From Castellaniella sp. S9 (GTDB taxonomy: Bacteria; Pseudomonadota; Gammaproteobacteria; Burkholderiales; Burkholderiaceae_B), in the NCBI RefSeq assembly GCF_027257175.1, contig NZ_JAPFGD010000014.1, positions 1 to 39,457 of the forward strand: a stretch of 39,457 nucleotides of DNA, read 5' to 3'. The notes below the pieces were generated by a model. It searched no databases. It was not told the DNA's origin and saw nothing but the letters and a program-made list of their open reading frames with translations. Shown piece by piece: positions 25,038-31,615 of this stretch (within the stretch, counting starts at the first letter, position 1; every line of letters begins with the position of its first letter). Position numbers and translations under genes: made by a program.

Positions 25038-25716
25038 AGGCCAGCATGTAGCGCAGGACCAGCTCGATGACGTTGCGTCTGCGCCGCGCGTAGGTCGCGG
25101 GCGCCATGACGTCGCGCTTGAAGATCAGCGAGAACGTATGTTGGTTGGACACGTTGAAGAAACTCAGCGCGCTGATCGAGGCGTGGAGATCGATCGGGTC
25201 CAGGCCGGGACGGAACAGGCCTTCCTCGCAGCCGCGGGCGTAGATCTCGCGGATGCCGTTGATGGCGGGGATGTTGAGGTCCTTGATCGAGGGGGACTGC
25301 GCGAGGTAGCGCCCGTGGAGCATGTTCTCGTTCATGACCAGGCGCACGAAATCGGGATTCCGGGACTGGTAGTCGAAGGTGAAGCCCACCAGCGTGCGCA
25401 TGGCCTCGTCGGGCGGCAGGCTCTCGAGGTGCAAAGTCCCCTCGATGGCGCGGATCCGGCGATAGGATTCCTCGAGGGCGGCCAGGTACAGGCCCTGCTT
25501 GTCCTTGAAGTAATAGTAGATCATCCGCTTGCTGGTCGAGGTCTGCGCCGTGATCTCGTCGATGCGCGCGCCCGCCAGGCCTTTCTTGGCGAACTCGCGG
25601 ATGGCGACCTCGAGGATGTCCCGGCGGGTGGCTGCGGGATCATTGCTGCGGCCGCGGGCGGGCGTTTTCGGAGGGGTGGCGTCGGGCGAACCGGATGCCA
25701 GCGGTGAGCCGGACAT
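25036..25716 (-). CDS. TetR family transcriptional regulator
   Basis: This 226-residue regulator has a disordered N-terminus (about 30 residues, Pro/Ser-rich). The TetR helix-turn-helix domain follows, TRRDILEVAIREFAKKGLAG then ARIDEITAQTSTSKRMIYYY and FKDKQGLY. The ligand-binding domain resembles members that sense CoA esters or aromatic compounds, but the effector is unknown. It is transcribed away from the ketopantoate-reductase/VOC fusion operon, with a 109-nt shared intergenic region that contains a perfect palindrome 4 nt before its start codon. No ribosome binding site is visible before the ATG. Either the mRNA is leaderless or the start is elsewhere. Control of the divergent operon is the likely job. 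Confidence 0.9.
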   Translation of the reverse strand: MSGSPLASGSPDATPPKTPARGRSNDPAATRRDILEVAIREFAKKGLAGARIDEITAQTSTSKRMIYYYFKDKQGLYLAALEESYRRIRAIEGTLHLESLPPDEAMRTLVGFTFDYQSRNPDFVRLVMNENMLHGRYLAQSPSIKDLNIPAINGIREIYARGCEEGLFRPGLDPIDLHASISALSFFNVSNQHTFSLIFKRDVMAPATYARRRRNVIELVLRYMLA

Positions 25717-25719
25717 AGG

Positions 25720-25731
25720 GTATTTAAATAC
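25720..25731. promoter_or_regulatory. Perfect palindrome in the TetR/panE-like intergenic region
   Basis: GTATTTAAATAC is a perfect 12-bp palindrome in an AT-rich stretch directly before the TetR start codon. TetR family operators are short palindromes in such divergent intergenic regions, so this is the best candidate operator. No clear -35/-10 pair was found for the plus-strand operon. TTAATC (25760-25765) and TAGAAT (25782-25787) with 16 bp spacing are only weak matches. Confidence 0.45.
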
Positions 25732-25825
25732 TCAATGGATCACATTTGGATTATTGCATTTAATCACGATGACCGCCCGCCTAGAATGGGATGGTCATAA
25801 GGCGGACGACGGCCTGGAGGACGGG

Positions 25826-27103
25826 ATGAAGATTTGTATATTGGGCGCGGGCGCCCTGGGATGCGCCATCGGGGCGGGCCTTGCACAAGGCGGCGCCGAG
25901 GTGACGTTGGTCAATCGCAACGCGGCGCACGTCGACGCCATCAACGCCGAGGGCCTGCGCCTGCGCGACCATGACGGCGAGCGCCGCGTCCGCATCCGGG
26001 CGGAGACCTCGCCCGCCGGGGTCGGTCCGGTCGACCTGGTCATTCTGCTGGTGAAATCCTTCCATACGCGCGAGGCCATGGACCAGGCCGGGCCCCTGCT
26101 CGGCCCCCAGACCCTCGTGTTGTCCCTGCAAAACGGCCTGGGCCATGAGGACATCCTGGCCGAGTACGTCGGCCGCGAGCGCGTGCTGGCCGGCAAGACC
26201 TATGTCGGCGGCAGCCTGCTCGGGCCGGGGCACATCATCTACGGCGTGCGCGGCAAGGAGACCGTGATCGGCGAACTCGACGGCCGCGTCACCGACCGGG
26301 TGCGCGCGGTCGCCGGCGAGTTCGAGCGCGCCGGCATGCTGATCGAGGTCAGCGACAACATCATGGGCACGATCTGGGACAAGCTCCTGATCAACGTGGC
26401 CACCGGTGCGGTCACCGCCATTGCGCGCATGCCTTATGGACCGCTGTACGAATTCGCGCCTCTCGAGGCGGTGGGCGTGGCGGCGGTGCGCGAGGCGATG
26501 GAGATCGCCCACGCCAGCGGGGTGCGCCTGACCTTCAGCGATCCGCTCGAGGCCTGGCGCAAGGCCGGCGCCGGCCTGCCGGCGGATTTCCGGACCTCGA
26601 TGCTGCAAAGCCTGGACAAGGGCAGCGTCACCGAGATCGATTTCGTCAATGGTGCCGTGGTCGAACGCGGCGCCCAGCTGGGCATCGCGACGCCGGTCAA
26701 CAGCACGCTGGTTGCGTGCGTCCAGGGTATCGAGCGCATGCTGGGGCAGGTGGCACCCAAGCGCCCGCCCGGTGTCGACCACGTCGCTGTGCGAGTGGCG
26801 GACATCGACTGGAACATCCGCTTTTTCGAGGCCGTCCTGGGCATGCCGCTGCGCGAGGCCGACGGCCCGCCCGAGGCGCCGCGCCAGGTCTGGCTCGAAG
26901 GCGGCATCCAGCTCATCGCCGCCTCCGGCGCAGCCACCGACGCCGCGCCGGCGCAGCCCTGGATCGCCCATGTCGCGATCCGGGTGCGTGGCCTGGAGGC
27001 CGCGCTCGCGCGGGCCGCGGAGTGGCCGGTGACCGCCCTGCCGCAAGGCCCGAACTGGCTGCGCACACCCGACGGCATCGCGCTCGAATTGTTTGAGTAT
27101 TGA
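25826..27103 (+). CDS. Ketopantoate-reductase-like protein fused to a VOC domain
   Basis: This 425-residue protein joins two folds. Residues 1 to about 315 are a 2-dehydropantoate 2-reductase (ApbA/PanE) unit: GAGALGCAIGAGLA binds NADP, LVKSFHT, LQNGLG and IWDKLLINVATGA supply the usual catalytic Lys and Asn, and TSMLQSLDKGSVTEIDFVNG is the C-terminal signature. Residues about 322-425 are a vicinal-oxygen-chelate domain with DHVAVRV, GGIQLIA, AHVAIRV and ALELFEY, keeping a likely metal-ligand set. PanE proteins are usually about 300 residues without this tail. I chose ATG 25826, which has GGAGGACGGG upstream. It begins an operon with a MaoC hydratase and a CoA-transferase, so reduction of a 2-keto acid other than ketopantoate is likely. 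Confidence 0.88.
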   Translation: MKICILGAGALGCAIGAGLAQGGAEVTLVNRNAAHVDAINAEGLRLRDHDGERRVRIRAETSPAGVGPVDLVILLVKSFHTREAMDQAGPLLGPQTLVLSLQNGLGHEDILAEYVGRERVLAGKTYVGGSLLGPGHIIYGVRGKETVIGELDGRVTDRVRAVAGEFERAGMLIEVSDNIMGTIWDKLLINVATGAVTAIARMPYGPLYEFAPLEAVGVAAVREAMEIAHASGVRLTFSDPLEAWRKAGAGLPADFRTSMLQSLDKGSVTEIDFVNGAVVERGAQLGIATPVNSTLVACVQGIERMLGQVAPKRPPGVDHVAVRVADIDWNIRFFEAVLGMPLREADGPPEAPRQVWLEGGIQLIAASGAATDAAPAQPWIAHVAIRVRGLEAALARAAEWPVTALPQGPNWLRTPDGIALELFEY

Positions 27104-27116
27104 AAGGATCGAACCG

Positions 27117-27572
27117 ATGAAGGAACTCTATTTCGACGAGGTCGAGGTCGGCGCCGAGGGCATCTCGCCCCCGTTCACCGTGACCGCGGCGCACATCGAC
27201 ACCTATGCCGACCTCACCGGCGACCACACCCCGGTCCATACCGACGAAGCCTACGCCCGCACCACGCCGTTCGGCACGCGCGTGGCCCACGGCCTGCTGG
27301 GCCTGGCACTGACCGATGGCCTCAAGACGCAGGCCGACCTGCGTTTTGTGCCCGGCATGTCGCTGGGCTGGACCTGGGATTTCGCGGGGCCGATCAAGAT
27401 CGACGACACGGTGCAGGTGCGCTTTCGCGTGGCCAGCGCCCGCCTGTCGCGCAGCCGCCCAGGCTGGGGCATCCTGGTGCTCCCGGCCGAATTGCGCAAC
27501 CAGCACGGCGAGGTCGTGCAGCGCGGCGAGCACCGGCTCATGATTCCCTGCCGCCCCGATTCCACACACTGA
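27117..27572 (+). CDS. MaoC-like (R)-specific enoyl-CoA hydratase/dehydratase
   Basis: This 152-residue hot-dog-fold protein has the hydratase-2 motif in YADLTGDHTPVHTDEAYART, with the expected Asp and His, followed by FGTRVAHGLLG. Members add water to enoyl-CoA or mesaconyl-CoA type esters. It starts 13 nt after the PanE-VOC fusion with GAAAGGATC as ribosome binding site. The class III CoA-transferase gene that follows suggests both act on one CoA ester, for example a mesaconyl-CoA-like or other unsaturated dicarboxyl-CoA. The substrate is an inference. Confidence 0.88.
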   Translation: MKELYFDEVEVGAEGISPPFTVTAAHIDTYADLTGDHTPVHTDEAYARTTPFGTRVAHGLLGLALTDGLKTQADLRFVPGMSLGWTWDFAGPIKIDDTVQVRFRVASARLSRSRPGWGILVLPAELRNQHGEVVQRGEHRLMIPCRPDSTH

Positions 27573-27582
27573 GAGACACCAC

Positions 27583-28815
27583 ATGACAACGCAAGCACGC
27601 CCCCTGGAGGGCTTCCGGGTCATCGACTACAGCCACTTCCTGGCCGGTCCCTACCTGTCGCGCTGCCTGGCCGCCCTGGGCGCCGAGGTGATCAAGGTCG
27701 AGCGCCCCACCGAAGGCGACGCCGGACGGCATCATCCCTACTTCATCGATGGCCAGAGCGGCTACTTCCTGCAGCAGAACATGGGCAAGAAAGGCCTGTG
27801 CGTCAACCTGAAGGATCCGCGCGGCCGCGACATGCTGGAAAAGCTCGTGGCCACCGCCGACGTCTTCGTCGAGAACTATCGACCCGGCGCGCTGGCCAAG
27901 CTCGGCCTGGGCTACGAGGCGCTCTCGGCCCTGAACCCCGGCCTGGTGTATTGCTCGGTCTCGGCCTACGGCCACACCGGGCCCGAATCCCACCGCGCGG
28001 GCTTCGGCCTGATCGCCGAGGCCAAGAGCGGCATCATGGCCATGGTCGGCTCGCCGGGCGAGGCGCCGCCGCTGCTGCGCATCGCGCTGGGCGACATGTA
28101 CACCGGCATCCACGGCGTGGCGGCCATCAATGCCGCCCTGCTGGGGCGCGTGAAATCGGGCCGTGGCCAGCACATCGACCTGTCGCTGTACGACTGCCTG
28201 GTGTCCATGCACGAGTATGCGGGCCAATGCTATACGCTCTCGGGCGGCCGGATCATTCCCGAGCAGACCGGCCACGACCTGCCGGACTCGACGCTCTATG
28301 GCGTGTTCACGGCGCGCGACGGCTACCTGGTGATCGCCGCGCAGGTCGACGCCGCCTGGAAGCGCCTGGCGCTGCTGGTGGGCGGCGAGGCCTTCGCCGC
28401 GGACACGCGCTTTCATACGGCGGCGGGGCGCAATGCGAACCGCCTGGATGCCTTGCCTGTGGTGCGCGCCTGGACCGAAACGCGGACCGTGGCCGAGTGC
28501 CTGGCGGCGCTGGACGCCATCGACGTGCCTTGCGCCAAGGTGCAGGACATCGGCGAGGTGCTCCATGACCCCCAGATCCAGGCGCGCGGCATGGTGGTGC
28601 GCCAGCACCATCCCGTCCTGGGCGAGGTCGAGCTGCTCAATACCCCGTTCCGGTTCTCGGGCTGCGATACCACCATCCGCGAACCGGCGCCGCTCATGGG
28701 CCAGCACAACCGGCAGATCGCCGAGGAACTCGGCTTCGGCCCGGCCGACATCGACGCCATGATGCGCGACGGCGTGTTGTACCAGGAGGCGGCGGTCGCC
28801 GAGCTGGAAGCCTGA
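27583..28815 (+). CDS. Class III CoA-transferase (CaiB/BaiF/Frc family), second copy
   Basis: This 410-residue protein has the family opening LEGFRVIDYSHFLAGPYLSR and RCLAALGAEVIKVERP. The candidate catalytic Asp lies in ALGDMYTGIHG, and SGRGQHIDLSLYDCLV follows. It is clearly diverged from the copy at 16495, so it is not a recent duplicate and probably uses a different acid or CoA donor. It is the last gene of the PanE-VOC - MaoC - CoA-transferase operon and is followed by a terminator hairpin shared with the convergent dehydroquinase gene. Confidence 0.92.
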   Translation: MTTQARPLEGFRVIDYSHFLAGPYLSRCLAALGAEVIKVERPTEGDAGRHHPYFIDGQSGYFLQQNMGKKGLCVNLKDPRGRDMLEKLVATADVFVENYRPGALAKLGLGYEALSALNPGLVYCSVSAYGHTGPESHRAGFGLIAEAKSGIMAMVGSPGEAPPLLRIALGDMYTGIHGVAAINAALLGRVKSGRGQHIDLSLYDCLVSMHEYAGQCYTLSGGRIIPEQTGHDLPDSTLYGVFTARDGYLVIAAQVDAAWKRLALLVGGEAFAADTRFHTAAGRNANRLDALPVVRAWTETRTVAECLAALDAIDVPCAKVQDIGEVLHDPQIQARGMVVRQHHPVLGEVELLNTPFRFSGCDTTIREPAPLMGQHNRQIAEELGFGPADIDAMMRDGVLYQEAAVAELEA

Positions 28816-28832
28816 GACGCCCGCGCGGGCAC

Positions 28833-28859
28833 GAAAAAAAGGGGCGCCACGCGGCGCCC
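28833..28859. terminator. Terminator between convergent CoA-transferase and dehydroquinase genes
   Basis: GGGCGCC (28842-28848) and GGCGCCC (28853-28859) form a 7-bp stem. A run of seven A residues (28834-28840) precedes it, so on the minus strand the hairpin is followed by a T-run and is a good terminator for the minus-strand gene. On the plus strand it is followed only by GTTTCG, so it works less well in that direction. Confidence 0.75.
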
Positions 28860-28891
28860 GTTTCGTTGCCCCCGGCCGTCGCCGGGAGGGC

Positions 28892-29338
28892 TCAGGCCTG
28901 TTTGGCCTGGGCCGCGGACACCGCGGCGCGCAGCGCCAGCAGGTAGCTGTCCACGCCGAAGCCGCAGATCTGGCCCAGGGCGATCTCGGCGAAGACCGAC
29001 TTGTGGCGGAATTCCTCGCGGGCGTGGATGTTGGACATGTGCAGCTCGACGATGGGCACCGTCAGGATCGCCAATGCGTCGCGCAAGCCGTAGCTGTAGT
29101 GGGTCCAGGCGCCGGCGTTGATCAGGACCGCGTCCACGCCGTCGGTGTAGGCCTGGTGGACGCGCTCGCACATCGCGCCTTCGCAGTTGGTCTGGTAACT
29201 GTCGATCTCGACGCCCAGTTCCTTGGCCAGCTCGGCCAGTTGCGCGTCGATCTGTTCGAGCGTGATGGTCCCGTATTGCTTGGGATCGCGCTTGCCGAAC
29301 ATATTGTGATTGATGCCATGGAGCATGAGGATCTTCAT
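28892..29338 (-). CDS. aroQ: Type II 3-dehydroquinate dehydratase
   Basis: This 148-residue protein interconverts 3-dehydroquinate and 3-dehydroshikimate. The active-site residues are present: R17 and Y22 in GKRDPKQYG, N74 in INAGAWTH, E53 in QTNCEGAM, H100 in VELHMSN, and AREEFRHKS. It departs from the common form at some conserved places: HGINHNMFG instead of NGPNLNLLG and INAGAW instead of INPGAY. This suggests a catabolic paralogue rather than the biosynthetic enzyme. CAGGAAG is the ribosome binding site. It follows a quinate/shikimate dehydrogenase gene on the same strand with a 108-nt gap that contains small GC hairpins. Confidence 0.9.
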   Translation of the reverse strand: MKILMLHGINHNMFGKRDPKQYGTITLEQIDAQLAELAKELGVEIDSYQTNCEGAMCERVHQAYTDGVDAVLINAGAWTHYSYGLRDALAILTVPIVELHMSNIHAREEFRHKSVFAEIALGQICGFGVDSYLLALRAAVSAAQAKQA

Positions 29339-29446
29339 GTCGAGTGCTTCCTGTGGATGTCTGTCTGGGTGTCGGGGGGCGCCCCTGTCTTGGGGCGGCC
29401 TTGCGGTTGCGATGAGTCCGCGTGCGGACCCATGCCCATGATTCTA

Positions 29447-30349
29447 TTACGTGCGCAGTTTGTCGAGCGCCGCGGCGCGCTTGGCCAGCACCTCGGCGAC
29501 GTGGGCGGCCATGCGCGGCGCGTCCGCCGGGATGCCGTTCGTGTACAACTCGAACGCCCGGGCGGCCTGGTGCACCACCATGCCCAGGCCATCGATCGTG
29601 TGGCACCCCTTGGCCCGGGCGACGCGCAGCAGCTCGGTCTCGAGCGGGAAATAGATGAGCTCGGAGAGCCAGTGGCGCGATTCCAATAGCTCGGCCGGCA
29701 AGGGCGTGCCGGGATGTTTGCGCATGCCCACGGGTGTTGCGTTGACGAGGCCGTCAGCCTCGCGCATGGCCGCGGCGAGGTCGCCGCCGGCGCGCACCGT
29801 GGCGTTCGGAAAACGGGCCTGCAGCGCCTGTGCCAGGGCCTCGGCACGCCCGGCGGCCGGGTCGAACACGGTCAGCCCTTGCGCCCCCAGCCCCAGGATC
29901 GCGTCGGCGACCGCGGATCCCGCGCCGCCGGCGCCCACCTGAACCACGCGCCCCACCTCGCGCGCCCCGAGGTGTTCGCGGATGTTCTGCGAGAAACCGT
30001 AGTGATCGGTGTTGTGCCCGATGCGTCGGCCGTCGCGCAGGACTACGGTGTTGACCGCGCCGATTGCACGCGCCTCGTCCGAGAGTTCGTGCAGGTGGGG
30101 GATGACGGCCTGCTTGCAGGGATGAGTGATGTTCAGGCCGGCGAAACCGAAGCGTTCGGCGGCGGTGAGCAATTCGTCCAGGTGCGCGGAGGTCAGGCCC
30201 AGCACGTCCAGGTCGATCCGCTGGTAGATGCAGAGAATGCCGTGGCGGGCCGCCTCATCCTCGTATAGGGTGGGGCTGAGGGATTCGCCGATGCCCTCGC
30301 CGATGAGGCCGAGCAGCAGGGAAGGGGTGTCAGAGTCAGGATGCATCAT
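29447..30349 (-). CDS. Quinate/shikimate dehydrogenase, catabolic type (AroE/YdiB/QsuD-like)
   Basis: This 300-residue member of the shikimate dehydrogenase family probably oxidises quinate or shikimate with NAD. It has GLIGEGIGESLSPTLYEDEA, NITHPCKQ with catalytic K79, NTDHYGF with D115, the Rossmann loop QVGAGGAGSAV, and VNATPVGM. The GLIGEGI opening and NITHPCKQ are features of catabolic shikimate/quinate dehydrogenases rather than of biosynthetic AroE, which is present separately at 14700. It is the first gene of a minus-strand pair with aroQ. A strong promoter and a palindrome lie directly upstream. The first two codons are both ATG, so the start could be three bases later. Confidence 0.9.
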   Translation of the reverse strand: MMHPDSDTPSLLLGLIGEGIGESLSPTLYEDEAARHGILCIYQRIDLDVLGLTSAHLDELLTAAERFGFAGLNITHPCKQAVIPHLHELSDEARAIGAVNTVVLRDGRRIGHNTDHYGFSQNIREHLGAREVGRVVQVGAGGAGSAVADAILGLGAQGLTVFDPAAGRAEALAQALQARFPNATVRAGGDLAAAMREADGLVNATPVGMRKHPGTPLPAELLESRHWLSELIYFPLETELLRVARAKGCHTIDGLGMVVHQAARAFELYTNGIPADAPRMAAHVAEVLAKRAAALDKLRT

Positions 30350-30361
30350 GGTTCCATGGAT

Positions 30362-30381
30362 TATGTACTAAATCGTACATA
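30362..30381. promoter_or_regulatory. Palindromic operator before the quinate/shikimate dehydrogenase gene
   Basis: TATGTAC and GTACATA are perfect 7-bp arms separated by TAAATC. The site covers the expected transcription start and early leader of the minus-strand aroE-like/aroQ unit. It does not match the AGAA-N5-TTCT boxes or the TetR-side palindrome, so a different regulator is implied. Confidence 0.6.
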
Positions 30382-30386
30382 GCGGC

Positions 30387-30416
30387 ACTATAGGAGGCCT
30401 ACCAGGATAGCGTCAA
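30387..30416 (-). promoter_or_regulatory. Promoter of the quinate/shikimate dehydrogenase - aroQ unit
   Basis: On the minus strand TTGACG (30411-30416) and TATAGT (30387-30392) are good -35 and -10 hexamers with an 18-bp spacer. Transcription would start near 30380, at the edge of the palindrome at 30362-30381. Confidence 0.7.
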
Positions 30417-30444
30417 ACGGAACGGGCTCAGGAATTTCCTGGGC

Positions 30445-30476
30445 TTGAATTATTCTGTTTGACAGAATATGATTCT
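30445..30476 (+). promoter_or_regulatory. Promoter with overlapping palindromes (IclR-type box 4)
   Basis: TTGAAT (30445-30450) and TATGAT (30468-30473) are -35 and -10 with a 17-bp spacer. The spacer holds the palindrome ATTCTGTTTGACAGAAT (30452-30468). AGAATATGATTCT (30464-30476) overlaps the -10 and is the same AGAA-N5-TTCT box as elsewhere. Three half-sites in a row recall the three-repeat operator of the IclR-family regulator PcaU. It serves the Gfo/Idh oxidoreductase at 30518. Confidence 0.75.
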
Positions 30477-30517
30477 ATTGGAAAGAACTGAATCCAAGGC
30501 TTCCGAGACGCTCGCCC

Positions 30518-31576
30518 ATGACTTCGAAATCCAAGATCGCCATGCTGGGCGCCGGCCTGATCGGGCGCCAGCACATCCTGCGCATCCAGGCCAGCCCCTC
30601 TTGCGAACTGGCCGCCGTGGTCGATCCGGCGCCCACCGCGCGCGCGGTGGCCAACGAGGCCGGCGTCCCGTATTACCCCAGCCTGGCCGCCCTGTTCGCG
30701 GCGGGCCGCCCCGACGGCGTCATCATCGGCACGCCCAACGCGCTGCATGTGCAGCAGGCCCTGGAATGCCTGGCCGCCGGCGTCCCCGCCCTCATCGAAA
30801 AACCCGTGGCCCACACCCTCGCCGAGGGCGAGCGCCTCGTGCGCGCGCTGGACGGCGCCGACGTGCCGTTCCTGGTCGGGCATCATCGCGCCCACAGCCC
30901 CATCATGGCGCTGGCGCGCGAGGTGGTGCGCAGCGGCCGTCTGGGCCGCCTGGTTGCCGTCAGCGGCAGCGCCATGTTCTGCAAGCCGGATGACTACTTC
31001 GCCGAGGCGCCCTGGCGGCGCGAGCCCGGCGGCGGCCCCGTCCTGATCAACATGATCCACGAGATCGACAACCTGCGCGCGCTGTGCGGCGAGGTCGTCG
31101 AGGTCCAGGCCATCATGTCCAATGCCGTGCGCGGATACGCCGTCGAGGATACGGCGGCCCTGGCCCTGCGCTTCGACGGTGGGGTGCTGGGCACTTTCCT
31201 GCTGTCCGACACCGCCGCCTCGCCCCGCAGCTGGGAGCAGACCTCACAGGAAAACAAGGCCTACGCCACCTACCCGGACGAGGATTGCTACATCCTGGCG
31301 GGCACCATGGGGTCGCTTGCCGTGCCGACCATGCGGCTGCGCAGCTATGCCGACGCGGCCGACCGTTCGTGGTGGAAACCCTTTCAGACCGAGGCCCTGG
31401 ACCTGCGCCGCGAGGATCCCCTGGCCCTCCAGATCGAGCATTTCGCCGCCGTCATCCGTGGCGAGGCCGCCCCCCTGGTCAGCGTGCGCGACGGCGTGCA
31501 GAACCTGCGCGTGGTCGAGGCCATCGGCCGTGCCGCCCGCGAGGGCCGCTCCGTATCCGTGCCGCCCCCGGCCTGA
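30518..31576 (+). CDS. Gfo/Idh/MocA family NAD(P)-dependent oxidoreductase
   Basis: This 352-residue protein has an N-terminal Rossmann domain (KIAMLGAGLIGRQH, GxGxxG) with the cofactor/catalytic motif EKP at 94-96. The C-terminal substrate domain has INMIHEIDNLR, where D184 and H181 are the expected catalytic residues. Members oxidise sugars, inositols and related cyclic polyols. A cyclitol-like hydroaromatic acid would be a reasonable substrate in this context, but the sequence does not show it. It is the first gene of a pair with an aldehyde dehydrogenase, controlled from the promoter with box 4. Confidence 0.9.
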   Translation: MTSKSKIAMLGAGLIGRQHILRIQASPSCELAAVVDPAPTARAVANEAGVPYYPSLAALFAAGRPDGVIIGTPNALHVQQALECLAAGVPALIEKPVAHTLAEGERLVRALDGADVPFLVGHHRAHSPIMALAREVVRSGRLGRLVAVSGSAMFCKPDDYFAEAPWRREPGGGPVLINMIHEIDNLRALCGEVVEVQAIMSNAVRGYAVEDTAALALRFDGGVLGTFLLSDTAASPRSWEQTSQENKAYATYPDEDCYILAGTMGSLAVPTMRLRSYADAADRSWWKPFQTEALDLRREDPLALQIEHFAAVIRGEAAPLVSVRDGVQNLRVVEAIGRAAREGRSVSVPPPA

Positions 31577-31615
31577 GGCCGACACCCATTTGATTCAGAC
31601 GAGGTGCAAATCCCC

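Noticed and set aside
28001-29847. Arg/Pro/Ala-rich alternative frames around the dehydroquinase and shikimate dehydrogenase genes
   Set aside because: They overlap well-supported genes, have biased composition and no recognisable motif.
30459-30464. Perfect -35 hexamer TTGACA upstream of the Gfo/Idh gene
   Set aside because: No acceptable -10 lies 16-18 bp downstream. TTGAAT/TATGAT with 17 bp is the better pair, and TTGACA is part of the palindrome.
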